DNA from: Bacteroidota bacterium
Lineage (GTDB): Bacteria > Bacteroidota > Bacteroidia > Cytophagales > UBA9547
Assembly (NCBI GenBank): GCA_004293915.1
Contig: RDZG01000063.1
Coordinates: 1-64,000 of the forward strand
Length of the DNA: 64,000 nucleotides
Reading direction: 5' to 3'
The notes below the pieces were generated by a model. The model was not told the DNA's origin, did not search any database, and worked only from the letters and a program-made list of their open reading frames with translations. Every line of letters starts with the position of its first letter. Position 1 is the stretch's first letter. The translations under genes and the position numbers were made by a program. Shown here one piece after another: positions 41,501 through 49,662 of this stretch.

Positions 41501-42307
41501 AGGGCATTAGTTACAAATGGTGCATGTCCAGCTATTACTACAACTTCTTTAGTCGTAACAGTTAATTCGCCAGTTACAACTACTTTTGCTTATAATCAGC
41601 CTGCCTATTGTAATAATTTAACTACTGTAGTATCTCCAGTTTTATCTAATACAGTTGCTGGAGGTGTATTTACAGTTGCTCCTACAGGATTAACTTTGAA
41701 TGCTACTACTGGTGCTGCAACAATAAATTCAAGTTCAGCTGCTTTATATACAGTTACTTATAGTTATACTGTGCCAGGCTGTCCAGCTTTGACTACAACA
41801 ACCAGTATGCGTATTGGTTCTATACCAGGTTTAGCTTTTGGATTTATACCAACTGTATTTTGTACTTCTAGTGGTAATCAAACACCGGGAACAACTTTTA
41901 CAGGTTTAGGTTCAGGTGGTACTTTCAGCTCAACCTCGGCTGGATTAGTGTTTGCAAATGCTTCAACTGGTCAAGTTAATATAGCAGGCTCAACGGCTGG
42001 TACATATCCATTAATTTATAATGTATCAGTTGTTGGTTGTGGAAATGTAACAAGTACAGTAGGTAATGCAATCACGATAAATTCTTTATCAGGAACTTCA
42101 ATTTCATATACAGGAACTCCGTATTGTAATAATGTTTCATCTGCAAATGTAGTTGCAGTTAATACAGTTTCAGGAGGAATATATACTTCTGCCCCCGTAG
42201 GATTAACAATTAATTCAATTACTGGACTTGTAACACCAACAAGTAGTACACAAGGAATTTATACTATTACATATAGCTACACCATTCCAGGTTGTGGACT
42301 TTGGTAA
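32510..42307 (+). CDS. giant secreted multidomain protein, N-terminal ORF (GH-A-like TIM barrel, LamG-like domains, Ig/PKD-like repeats)
   Basis: signal peptide MNKINTASRIFLFVLAQFCTLNFAIAQ; YLELSNENTWNF and LALYEGG; three LamG-like segments near 34.65, 35.75 and 39.85 kb; terminates by frameshift in repeat. Confidence 0.85.
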   Translation: MNKINTASRIFLFVLAQFCTLNFAIAQNNCLKIGQNVTGIQFKDVFKENIGWRFPGTSPAAVCSGIFGAPGCPEQPIIDALPKDANGYVTGGIPYNVSGLQTSINNTYSGSITSITTYMQRESYAPYALGDYYVFWQGQGTMRFFWNDGPGMIRITAGSYGTIPVANGYELNFGVANNGITAISANAVTSDASAGVHYCRITVPATTGTPAKDPFNNIAGIGMQITSSAVAPNHLRGISVVAPDFGSNPGGYNGSSKFIADGTNARTFVNSGPEHFKTQPFHPAFLNWIKIFPVFRFKDAIGVDQETPKDVSWLNVRPYDYYTQTAQIPGVGHPYAYMYMIQLCNLLKKDAWINGFVNSDENYQRNLGKLFKDNLDPNLKVYLELSNENTWNFFQGFNGPGLISNYAQSNSMDFFDAASFLENRFWVNFGSSWKGEDQDRMVRVVAGQAVNGYHCARKTQYHEARNERYDVLSVAWYLDQVQDNAALIPQNGTPLQLLNAMIADNNFNRNQNSSVNPNGNIFPSIAKVMQMHVGMARAKGKKLALYEGGTHHSYEQKVNGVGVDRAIWDRSKFIKWLPEIRTFYRSLIDTLRNFPEVELAMAFNLYGGSGEPLSNGQIVEAHNFGFVPNAFSDTTATGDKSFTSTEFGNINIFGTNAHGVWKELNAQNNVWKFNSICTPTITSDIVGSGLSLNFVSTRSQYVNVTGASLFDPLATANYTIETWVKPAELERQQAVWAYSNGSNVLNALNITALNKLEWNIGNGSTILTGPLVERDKWYHVAVVKNGTSVQMYVNGTVAASGSASGSAGVPTNYTLGASNAGSLANYFRGGLDEHRVWSGVALSQPTIRDYMCKKIIPATPNYASLSTYIEFNSISGTNLMDRKTALSHGTLVNFVATESYGYLPSGAPIGDLSTNIYPGSWANTGLSYTNPVGGDIINVNGIGAGNPDGVHIYVVNQAPTLNTKPQFYTSIAGKYFGVFLANGTNPSYNVNYNFQGNASASATVGFNRLVKRDGGSDYAWDNSGARIDPLNKTLITNCTENYRAEYILGVRQNQLIQRPGSGTCISLPGTSVGTFLSFKRSNVYTLSFWAKGVGDGVMGFRDPFTERYINYRATNSSDFVARYQDLSLGNQNKISGGENTSWTHYAYTRDASGLFVYYVNGYPSSSIDFPGDTSMVDMFIKAGGPWAGQFDELSVWKRNLSLTEIRDLMCKKITPSHPSYCDLQAYFKFDEGSGNVMENTLGAGNIVFDGPIAWVRSGAAIGDESKHNYNAPFIASIAHPDGDFIKVTPTVQNGMVGTQVYIVNSDPNYPIFPSTETYPVGIPNRDTSRYFGTYVIPFYPIANNDNQRSYLYEYNYAGNKNINFTNEANLRLIRRETNQVLNWTNTGINPVIASKTLTWQSPIRLDPHHPVGEFLLAGTNPSPFIAPLNGIPTLAGITGKSTLCLGESNALYKVLAPVDKRALSFKWIASNGLSLSNSTADTVNVTALTAGAQTLTVIGINKFGTSTPFIYPINVQNTGYLSSNITGNLNPCNSATATYSVSNVSPSPIAYLWSVTGDAINPTPSNLTPSNAFNFGGGGQSIVRISVYGQYSCGLALINTLNVNNNSLPTTTLGILGDSLCLIDNSTTIAIKVNNSQNGVTYTAFDGATPVATTTGNGGTLLLNVPTGILTTFVNKVITVKAQNNLCPLIPVNMATSANILMGNTLTGGQLAPTFANPGNICYDLNTGDIKDFPLVITSGAVSGTTYTPNYLTFAQPYGEPFESVMGRSVIATGTSVTMLAKPSSFPFWLSFGVPNSISGFAKAPGCPTQKLTTKTTFTLNNTPGVAVPSKVAGPGKDQKMDGDGKYPVCTGTPTSHFTTAKGGSISQFNQRYFNGAMTNGSANITMSSYSNMTSAQIDINDVVYILGTQTDGSGLPAGNNLPQLDGNGNKTPYFVVAVNSGANTIQLATSRGGGAITMNFNATNIKFWAPITIDIPAGTNTFNIPNRFGTLGLGLYSQINFIYASQAPGGVCVGYSGVQCHPTQYVASFSGRNFQISANQRQGGNKSAGYFINRGRITYSAGNVNVTGFATVFANEDLADNGDGLGGALLRDMNNNIIGEVNSVTNEGALVLKAGAIGNGTNVAFSSSKRIWFSSVGESVVLSAPQDTDPNGVEWTVGPKDAILTVTSFYGGGAYNAATGVFSGGNSDPDLVKNGITITWNGTFSGVATIGVTSSKSTPCFAKSNPQGLPSAPGYEQTNITLDMLGQIPSPPLPIGFTELSFCQSQSNTNFVTNSKSAVGGYQWQLQNAGTSNVVASGGTCGWSKVSNVVGDKGFNDAFGTLGFGGGYWAENTSPCLNSTPLGGSPSPNNNTAEVSWQPGFTGLATIRVRTLGCGSMSNAGDMRASPWVTAVITIGGAPNPGNINLAGQLQLCQGASPTQQYIATGTNIDQFKYYLRKPGQIGDIDPGLLAYYSFDGDYNNKATGVWSLGAAANGTPNSVTVAANKNAVAARAITFDNGGDYVDLGSDSRLNLTKSFSIAAWINSTGGNGSYSIYSRGTGGANWQNDVQFLIDINGSNATLGIRGTTAPFATPYGGSWPGTYIGANFSAIGWKHIVYTGVYGAGILSLTGYVDGALLGSVNIPFSNSPFTGNVSTNSRIGTNGAQGGSLIGGIDEVMVFDRVLLPADVSAIYALNANAFTDPSDYIGEINGNTGLCAWQTTFSGAAQIGVQAIGCGGSSIRLYDAFISPKPSILGVSIADPSGCGNPLASGSVTITLASFNPSTFTGSPWAVSWNNDLISDGTATLSGNNTITLNTGLFAGSSVTGVTAWYNGSNGCNAPISITSKIIIGTSPPSSLIGTSLMGASQVCTASTSSGINVLGSENNVRYYAMIGSLMVSPTVVGTGGNIQLSITGNNILTSSGVNQVYQIRTLAFSPGCSLVTLAGVQNITVNGLSSASGAIITGTNPVCNPGTSVVSVGGVNGTIDWQVSTSGAFASTGGTVANYTTPSLTQTSTFRALVTNGACPAITTTSLVVTVNSPVTTTFAYNQPAYCNNLTTVVSPVLSNTVAGGVFTVAPTGLTLNATTGAATINSSSAALYTVTYSYTVPGCPALTTTTSMRIGSIPGLAFGFIPTVFCTSSGNQTPGTTFTGLGSGGTFSSTSAGLVFANASTGQVNIAGSTAGTYPLIYNVSVVGCGNVTSTVGNAITINSLSGTSISYTGTPYCNNVSSANVVAVNTVSGGIYTSAPVGLTINSITGLVTPTSSTQGIYTITYSYTIPGCGLW

Positions 42308-42790
42308 TAAATTCTTTACCAGGAATATTATTTAATTATTCAAATTCGCCATTTTGCAAAAATGGTGGTACAAGTTCTGCTCCATCAGCTACTATTGGTG
42401 GTATAGGAGGTAGTTATTCGGGTACAGCTGGTTTGGTATTTGCAAATACAACTACTGGTACAATTGATTTGAACGCATCTACTGCAGGTACATATAATGT
42501 AACTTACACCGTTTCAATTGCAGGTTGCGGAAACGTAACAAGTACAGTTGGTAATGCAATCACGATAAATTCATTACCTGGAACTAGTATTTCTTATGCA
42601 GGTTCGCCTTATTGTAATAATGTTGCATCTGCGAATGTAACAGCCGTAAACACTGTAACAGGCGGAATTTTTACAGCTCCAGCAGGATTAACAATTAATT
42701 CAATTACTGGACTTGTAACACCAACAAGTAGTACACAAGGAACATATACTGTAACGTATAATTATACGATTGCAGGTTGTGGAGCATTAA
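42041..42790 (+). repeat. direct repeat within the giant gene, period about 485-488 nt
   Basis: gtaacaagtacagt(a/t)ggtaatgcaatcacgataaattc near 42045 and 42533; ggattaacaattaattcaattactggacttgtaacaccaacaagtagtacacaagga at 42200 and 42685. Confidence 0.85.
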
Positions 42791-45700
42791 CAACTACCAC
42801 TAGTTTAAGGATAAATAGTGTGCCTGGCTTATTATTTGGCTTTACAGGTAGTCCATATTGTAATATAGGTACAGCAACACCAACAACTTCTGGCTTTAAT
42901 GGAGGTGGTTTTAGTTCGGCTTCATCAAGTTTAGTATTTACAAATACTGTAACTGGAATAGTAAATTTAGCAAGTTCAACTGCAGGCACATATCCATTAA
43001 CCTATACTGTTTCAGTACCAGGTTGCGGAAATATATCGAGTACAGTTGGTAGTGCATTAACTATTAATAGTGTTCCAGGCGTGAATATATCATACGTTAG
43101 CCCAGTTTGTAATACGTCAACTATTTCAGGTGTTACAGCACTAAACACTGTCTCAGGTGGTATTTATTCAGCAACTGGTGGATTAACAATTAATCCTACA
43201 AATGGAACTGTAAATCCTTCAGGATTTGGAGGTACATATACGATTACTTATAGCTATACCATCGCAGGTTGCGGACCGCAAAGCACAACTACTAGTTTGG
43301 TTGTAACTACGTTGCCAAGTACCCCAACATTGAGTTATGGTGCTGCACCATATTGTAGTAGCAGTTCTCCAATTAGTTTGGTTTCTTCTACAAATGCTTT
43401 AAATGGCTCATTCTTTAGTACTGCCACCGGTTTTAGCGTAAATGCTACAAATGGACAAATTACGATTCCACAAAATACATTAGCTGGTGTTTTTGTAGTT
43501 CGTTATGATATTCCAGCTGGTGCAGGATGTGCATCCGTAACGGGAAATAATACCATTACATTATCGGGAGTACCTAATGTTTTGACTATCACAAATATAC
43601 CAGCCACACAATGTTATAATGCTCAAGTTGTTTTAAATGCAACAGGTACAATACCAGGTGCATCTATACAATGGTTGCAAGATGGAGTAGCAGTTGGTAC
43701 AAACTCAGCAGTTTATACTACTACTGGTTTAACAAATACATCATATACTTATGTTGCGGTTCTTAATAATGGTGTTTGTACCACAGTTCCATCAGCACCT
43801 ATGGTTGTAAATGTAAATGTAAATCCAACGGTTACAGGAATTAGCTCAAGCCAAAGTTTTGCTTGTAGTTCGCAATCGGTAACCTTTAACAATACTGGTT
43901 TAGTTGGAAGTATAGTTTATGCAGTAAATACAGGTACAGGTTTTAATGTATTGCCAAGCAATATTTATACATTTACCAATACGATTGTTGGTAATGCCTT
44001 TAGTTTTGTAGGTTATGCGTTTGTAGCTGGTTGTCAAACAGTAACTTCAACTCCAATTATAGTTAATTCAAGTCTTTGCGGATTAACAGCTGCGTTTGCT
44101 TCTAACCCAACACCAATTTGTTTAACTAATGCATCTTCTACCGGAGTTACATTTACAAATACTTCTTCAAGTGCTGGAGGAACAATTTTAGGTTATGTTT
44201 GGAATTTTGGTGCAAATGCAACACCAGCATCAACGGTCATTGGTATAAATTCAACAAGTTATACTATTAATGTAACTTATTCTGCAGCTGGTCCGAAAAC
44301 GATAACATTATCTATTTTGGGAACAGGAGGTTTAACAAGTACGATTTCTGGTTCTGTGCAAGTAGATGCTTTGAGTACAATTTCTGCAATGTCTATTCCC
44401 GTAACTGCAATATGCGAAACCAATACCTCATCTGTAGTATCTGTAACCGCTCTAGGAAACATTCAATGGTATAAAGCAGGAGTTGCACAAGGCACGGCAG
44501 GTTTACAAGTGGCAGGTGCAATGACATCAAACACAACATTTATTGCTACTGCGGTAAATGGCGTTTGTCCGATGGTAACTGCTACAGGAGTTGTTACAGT
44601 AACAAATCTGAATGTTGGTGGTTCAATCGCAGGAGCTAGTCCAATATGTGCAAGTTCTTCTGGACTTAATTTAACAGTAACGAGTCAAGTGGGTAATAGC
44701 TATACTTGGTATAATAGTACCAACAGTGGAACTACTTGGAATGCATTATCAAGCAATGTGAATACTATTGCAACGGGTACATTATCTACTACAACTTCTT
44801 ATGTTGTGAGTGTAACTGGTGGAGCTTGTCCAAATGTAGCATCTGGAATTGTAAATATAAATGTAACGCCAACACCAATTGCAGGTACATCAAGTGTGGA
44901 TAGAATGATAGTATGTACGAGCGATGGAAATGGTGGAATTTACACATTAGCAAATTCATCTGGTACGATTCAGTGGGAACGCTCTTTAGATTTAAGCTCT
45001 TGGGCAAATGCAGCAGGTGCAGGTAATACAACAGCATCATTGACAGCAAATGTTGAAACCGTTATTGGTCCGAAATATTTCAGAGCAAGAGTAACCAACG
45101 GTGGTGCTTGTGGAGATGTTTACTCAAATGTAATTACTGTTACAGCATCGAGCTGTGGTTTACAAGCTGCGTTTACTCCAATCCTTACCACAGTTTGCGT
45201 AAGTGTTGGTAACACGGTACGTTTCACAGACGCATCTACTTCTACAAACACAATCTTAGGATATACTTGGGATTTTGCAGGAGGTACAGGCGGAAATGTA
45301 AATACTGCTGGTCCGCATGATATTACTTTTGGAACTTCAGGTCCAAAAAATGTACGTTTAACAATTTTAGGTCTAGGAGGATTAACAAGTATTGCTAATG
45401 GTAGTGTAACTGTGGATGGAACAAGCTTACAAGGCTCAATATCATCAGGCTTAGCTGCTCCTATATGTTATAAAACAGGTTCTACTTTAACATTGACAGG
45501 TAGCTTAGGTGCTATTCAATGGTATAGTACAACTACTGGATTGTTAGTAGGTACAACCTCTACTTTGGGTACTGGTAACCTAACTGCAAGTGATGGTTAT
45601 TTTACAACGGTTAAAAATGGTGTTTGTCCGATGCTAACTACTTCTGGCGTTTCTGTAGCAGTTCATCCACAAAGCAATGCGGGTACTATCACATCAAATG

Positions 45701-48700
45701 CCGCAAGTGTTTGTCAAAACTTAACAGCTACGTTGGGAGTAACAGGAAATACAGGTACAATATACCAATGGCAGTCATGGAATGGCTCGGCTTTTGTAAA
45801 TGTTCCAAATGCTACTTTAGCTGGCTTTACTACTTCTGCATTAACAAATACCATATCAGGAACTTATCAATACAGATTAGAAGTTAAAAGCGGTATAAAT
45901 GCATGTACACCTGCTTATTCTAATACAGTTACAGTAGATGCTATTGTATGTTCGTTGTCTGCAAATGTTACTGTTAATGGAACTTTATTACCAACAGCAA
46001 TTAGTTTACAAAATGCTTCGGGTACTGGTCTTAATTTTGGAGTACAATTAATTAGTGGTACTGTGGTTGGTTACAACTGGAGCTTAGCTGGAGCAGGAAC
46101 AACCTCTTCTGCAGCTTCAACAGTAAATACAGGTTATGCAACCCCAGGTGTTTATAATGTATTAGTTACTGTAATTGGAGTTGGTAATGTGCCATTCCCT
46201 TATTTAGTAGTAATCACTATTGATGGAATGAGCCTACCAGGTACTATTACAGGTAATGGTACTTCTGTAAATCCAATTTGTTATAACACAAACGATGTAC
46301 TCACGTTGTCAGGTTTTGTAGGCAATGCCATACAATGGTATAATAGTTCAGGAATAATTGTAGGTGCAAATGCTGCAACTTACACTACGCCAAACTTAAC
46401 GGCAAATGAAACTTATTTTGCTACTGTTAGAAATGGAGTATCTCCAATGGTAACAGCAACTGGTTTTATTGTAAATGTGCGCCAACAAGCTACATCTACT
46501 GGTGTAAATATTCCTGCTACTTTGTGTATTGGTACTAATGCTAGCATTACTGCAACTGGAATTTTAGGAACTGTTACCGGATGGGAATCTTCAGCTGATA
46601 ATTCTTCATGGAGTTCGACTGCTTTAACTGGTAATCCAACTACATTGGTATCATTAACTGATCCCATTGTTTATTACAGACCGCTAATTACAAACGGAAT
46701 TGGTTGTACGCCTGTTGGTGGAAATTCAGTGTTAATTGATGCTATTGGTTGTACAGCTACTGTTTCATTTACTGGTCATCCTTTGGCTACACAATGCGTA
46801 AGCACAGCAAGTGTTGCAGGATACACCATGGTAGATGCAACAATTTCTGCGGCTCCTAAATTAGCTTGGGCTTGGAATTTTGGATCTGGCGCTAATCCAC
46901 TAACTGCTACTACTTCGGCTCCTGGTGTAGTAACCTATTCAACGCCAGGTGCTAAACAAATTACTTTAACGGTAACTATTGCTGGCGGAAATGTATTTAC
47001 TTCGACTACAACGGTTGGTATTTCTGACTCATTTACGTTAGATGGACTTGCTTTTGCTAGTTCAATAGTTTCAAATTCTACTGCACTTTGTTCGGGCAAT
47101 AGCTTAAATCTAAGTATATCTGGTGTGCCAACTGCAACTACTTATGCTTGGGAAAGAGCAGCTACAAATACATTTGTTTCGCCAACTTCTTTAGGTAGTG
47201 TAACCACAGCAGGAGAATCAATGCCTATCCCAACTGGCACATCATCTGATTATTTCTACAGATTAGGTGTTACAAATGGTGCTTGTTTGGTTACAAATTA
47301 TTCAAATGTAATTACTGTAAGTTCTACTTTGCAGCCTTCGGCTTCAATTTCTTACACATTAGATAATTGTAAAGGTAATGTTAGTCAATCTGATGTTCTA
47401 GTTACGGTTACAACTGTGGCAGGAGGTTCATTCCCTTATTCATTCTCTTCGGGTTCTTTAGGAGGAAGTTTAAATTCAAGTTCAGGTTTGATAAGTATTG
47501 CTTCTGCTCCAATTGGTAACCATGTTGTAACATTAACTGCGTCTGCGTTCAAAGGTTGTAATGCTTTCACAACTACTACGGGTGTTAATATCAATCAAAA
47601 TCCAACTGCTTCGTTTAGTTATCCTAATGCCTCATACTGCGAAAACTATGGAACTGTACCAGTTGCTTTATTTAACACCTCTGGAACCACCACTACTGGT
47701 AACTTCTTTAGTAACTCTACTTTAGTTGTGAATGCTACAAACGGAGAAGTAACTACCAATAATACTACTCCTAGTAATTATTCTGTATTTTATGCTTTGA
47801 ATGCAACAGCTGGTTGCCCTGCAAGTACCTCTTCTGGGGTATCATTTACAATTAGAGCAAATCCAGTTGCAAACACGCCAACATACTCAAATAATTCAAA
47901 TAATTTGTATTGTAATATTGGTACATCTGGTGATGCAACTTCTACTAATGCTGGTGGTTCTTATGCTTCAAGTCCTAGCGTTGCGTTCTCAAATGCTTCG
48001 ACAGGTAATATAAACCTTGCTAGTGTTACAACTAACAGTATATTTAACATACGGTATGTAATAAATGCAACGCCAACTTGTGCTGCAGTTACTTCTACTG
48101 GGTTTGCAACAGTTAGTGTTAATCCACAAGTTACGCCAAGCATTTCTTATGCAAATTCTGTTTATTGTTATAATAATAGTACAAATACTGAACCTGCAAG
48201 CGTTAATCCAAGTGGTGGTACTTTTGCAGTTAATGGTGCAGGCTTTACGATTAATAATAACAGACAAGTTGTGTTTGGAAACAGTATTGGCAAGTCATCA
48301 TCGTTTACTGTATCTTATACTACAACTGTTCCTGGATGTACTTCACAAACTATTACTACTACTGGTATTACAGTTGTTAGAATGGTTGCACCAACTAGTT
48401 TTGGTTATACTTCAAACACAAAAGGTGTTGGTGGTCAGTTTTGTAATAGTGGTGCTGACTTAGTCCCTACTTTTGTTGGTTCTGCATTTGATGGTTGGAA
48501 TCCTACTTTCAGTGTTAATATAGCAGGTGTGCCTTCTAGTAACGTAATTAAATCAGATGGTACAATTATGATTAGTAAATTACCTGTAGGTAGTTGGACA
48601 GTAACTTATACCGATAATGTAAATAATTGTGGTGCTTTTACTGCCCTTACAGCAGTAGTAAATGTAACCTCTTCGGGTGTTGCAGATATATTCCAAACTG

Positions 48701-49560
48701 ATAAAGGAGTTTGCGATGGAAGCCCAATTGTTTTAGTAGTTGATCCACAAAAAATTGCTGATGCTTCTACATTTGTATGGTCTGAAAAATTCAATAATGG
48801 CGTTACAACTTTAGCTGAAACCACAAAAGAATTAAATCATACAATGACTGGTAGTGGCTTACATACAATAAAAGTATCAGTAACAAATGGTCAATGTTTG
48901 CCAAAAGCAGATTCTGTAAATATAAGTGTTGATGCATATCCAGAAGCTGGTGTGATAAAAACAGTAATACCTGGCGATACCTTATTATGTTATGAACCTA
49001 CAATTGCCAATTTGACAATCATTGGGTTCAGAGGTAATAATTTTATTTGGGAATACTCTAAAAAGGAAGTTGATGAAGAAAAAAATGTAAAATATTTGCC
49101 AGCTCAAGGTTTTTATCAAAGTTTCTTGGCTTACGATAGTAAACTTCCATCTGCTACATCTCCAGCATTTAATTCAAATGCAGATTTTACAAGTAAGTTA
49201 TATATTAGAGCAAAAGTATACAATGGTGTTTGTACACTTGGTCCTGACGGAAAAGATGTTTATACGCCAGTGTTTATTATTTCTAAATGTCCTAAAAATA
49301 ATTTTATTCCAAATGCTTTAACTCCAGGCTCAGCAGATGGTAATTCGTTCTGGGATATTCAAAAATTACGTTTGCCTGATAATGTTACAATAACAATCTT
49401 TAATCGTTATGGAGTAGAAGTTTATAGCATGACAGGCAAAGATTTACAAACTCGCACTTTCGATGGCGATGGCTTGCCAGCAGGTACTTATTATTATTTG
49501 ATTGATTATAAAGGTGCAAAAACAGAAAATGATCGTGGGGATTTAACAATTATTCGTTAA
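42292..49560 (+). CDS. giant multidomain protein, C-terminal ORF (Ig/PKD-like repeats plus gliding-motility-associated C-terminal domain)
   Basis: continues the repeat pattern of the preceding ORF; ends FIPNALTPGSADGNSFWDIQKLRLPDNVTITIFNRYGVEVYS...GLPAGTYYYLIDYKG (CHU_C-like). Confidence 0.85.
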   Translation: MWTLVINSLPGILFNYSNSPFCKNGGTSSAPSATIGGIGGSYSGTAGLVFANTTTGTIDLNASTAGTYNVTYTVSIAGCGNVTSTVGNAITINSLPGTSISYAGSPYCNNVASANVTAVNTVTGGIFTAPAGLTINSITGLVTPTSSTQGTYTVTYNYTIAGCGALTTTTSLRINSVPGLLFGFTGSPYCNIGTATPTTSGFNGGGFSSASSSLVFTNTVTGIVNLASSTAGTYPLTYTVSVPGCGNISSTVGSALTINSVPGVNISYVSPVCNTSTISGVTALNTVSGGIYSATGGLTINPTNGTVNPSGFGGTYTITYSYTIAGCGPQSTTTSLVVTTLPSTPTLSYGAAPYCSSSSPISLVSSTNALNGSFFSTATGFSVNATNGQITIPQNTLAGVFVVRYDIPAGAGCASVTGNNTITLSGVPNVLTITNIPATQCYNAQVVLNATGTIPGASIQWLQDGVAVGTNSAVYTTTGLTNTSYTYVAVLNNGVCTTVPSAPMVVNVNVNPTVTGISSSQSFACSSQSVTFNNTGLVGSIVYAVNTGTGFNVLPSNIYTFTNTIVGNAFSFVGYAFVAGCQTVTSTPIIVNSSLCGLTAAFASNPTPICLTNASSTGVTFTNTSSSAGGTILGYVWNFGANATPASTVIGINSTSYTINVTYSAAGPKTITLSILGTGGLTSTISGSVQVDALSTISAMSIPVTAICETNTSSVVSVTALGNIQWYKAGVAQGTAGLQVAGAMTSNTTFIATAVNGVCPMVTATGVVTVTNLNVGGSIAGASPICASSSGLNLTVTSQVGNSYTWYNSTNSGTTWNALSSNVNTIATGTLSTTTSYVVSVTGGACPNVASGIVNINVTPTPIAGTSSVDRMIVCTSDGNGGIYTLANSSGTIQWERSLDLSSWANAAGAGNTTASLTANVETVIGPKYFRARVTNGGACGDVYSNVITVTASSCGLQAAFTPILTTVCVSVGNTVRFTDASTSTNTILGYTWDFAGGTGGNVNTAGPHDITFGTSGPKNVRLTILGLGGLTSIANGSVTVDGTSLQGSISSGLAAPICYKTGSTLTLTGSLGAIQWYSTTTGLLVGTTSTLGTGNLTASDGYFTTVKNGVCPMLTTSGVSVAVHPQSNAGTITSNAASVCQNLTATLGVTGNTGTIYQWQSWNGSAFVNVPNATLAGFTTSALTNTISGTYQYRLEVKSGINACTPAYSNTVTVDAIVCSLSANVTVNGTLLPTAISLQNASGTGLNFGVQLISGTVVGYNWSLAGAGTTSSAASTVNTGYATPGVYNVLVTVIGVGNVPFPYLVVITIDGMSLPGTITGNGTSVNPICYNTNDVLTLSGFVGNAIQWYNSSGIIVGANAATYTTPNLTANETYFATVRNGVSPMVTATGFIVNVRQQATSTGVNIPATLCIGTNASITATGILGTVTGWESSADNSSWSSTALTGNPTTLVSLTDPIVYYRPLITNGIGCTPVGGNSVLIDAIGCTATVSFTGHPLATQCVSTASVAGYTMVDATISAAPKLAWAWNFGSGANPLTATTSAPGVVTYSTPGAKQITLTVTIAGGNVFTSTTTVGISDSFTLDGLAFASSIVSNSTALCSGNSLNLSISGVPTATTYAWERAATNTFVSPTSLGSVTTAGESMPIPTGTSSDYFYRLGVTNGACLVTNYSNVITVSSTLQPSASISYTLDNCKGNVSQSDVLVTVTTVAGGSFPYSFSSGSLGGSLNSSSGLISIASAPIGNHVVTLTASAFKGCNAFTTTTGVNINQNPTASFSYPNASYCENYGTVPVALFNTSGTTTTGNFFSNSTLVVNATNGEVTTNNTTPSNYSVFYALNATAGCPASTSSGVSFTIRANPVANTPTYSNNSNNLYCNIGTSGDATSTNAGGSYASSPSVAFSNASTGNINLASVTTNSIFNIRYVINATPTCAAVTSTGFATVSVNPQVTPSISYANSVYCYNNSTNTEPASVNPSGGTFAVNGAGFTINNNRQVVFGNSIGKSSSFTVSYTTTVPGCTSQTITTTGITVVRMVAPTSFGYTSNTKGVGGQFCNSGADLVPTFVGSAFDGWNPTFSVNIAGVPSSNVIKSDGTIMISKLPVGSWTVTYTDNVNNCGAFTALTAVVNVTSSGVADIFQTDKGVCDGSPIVLVVDPQKIADASTFVWSEKFNNGVTTLAETTKELNHTMTGSGLHTIKVSVTNGQCLPKADSVNISVDAYPEAGVIKTVIPGDTLLCYEPTIANLTIIGFRGNNFIWEYSKKEVDEEKNVKYLPAQGFYQSFLAYDSKLPSATSPAFNSNADFTSKLYIRAKVYNGVCTLGPDGKDVYTPVFIISKCPKNNFIPNALTPGSADGNSFWDIQKLRLPDNVTITIFNRYGVEVYSMTGKDLQTRTFDGDGLPAGTYYYLIDYKGAKTENDRGDLTIIR

Positions 49561-49581
49561 TAGATTTGAAAAATAGAAAAC

Positions 49582-49619
49582 AAAAAAGGGTTGGTAAATT
49601 TTTACCAACCCTTTTTTTG
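49582..49619. terminator. bidirectional intrinsic terminator
   Basis: AAAAAAGGGTTGGTAAA-TT-TTTACCAACCCTTTTTTT. Confidence 0.9.
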
Positions 49620-49662
49620 TTTTTAAATGAGTAATCTCAATTTTCTGTTTGATTACAAACTT

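Noticed and set aside
42285-42310. Programmed ribosomal frameshift joining the two giant ORFs
   Set aside because: No slippery heptamer is evident, and comparison with sister repeats indicates missing residues (ALTTTTS region), which fits a deletion better than recoding
47801-48463. Leu/Gln-rich ORFs 47801-48013 and 48065-48463 in an alternative frame of the giant gene
   Set aside because: Low-complexity out-of-frame translation of the Ig-repeat coding sequence
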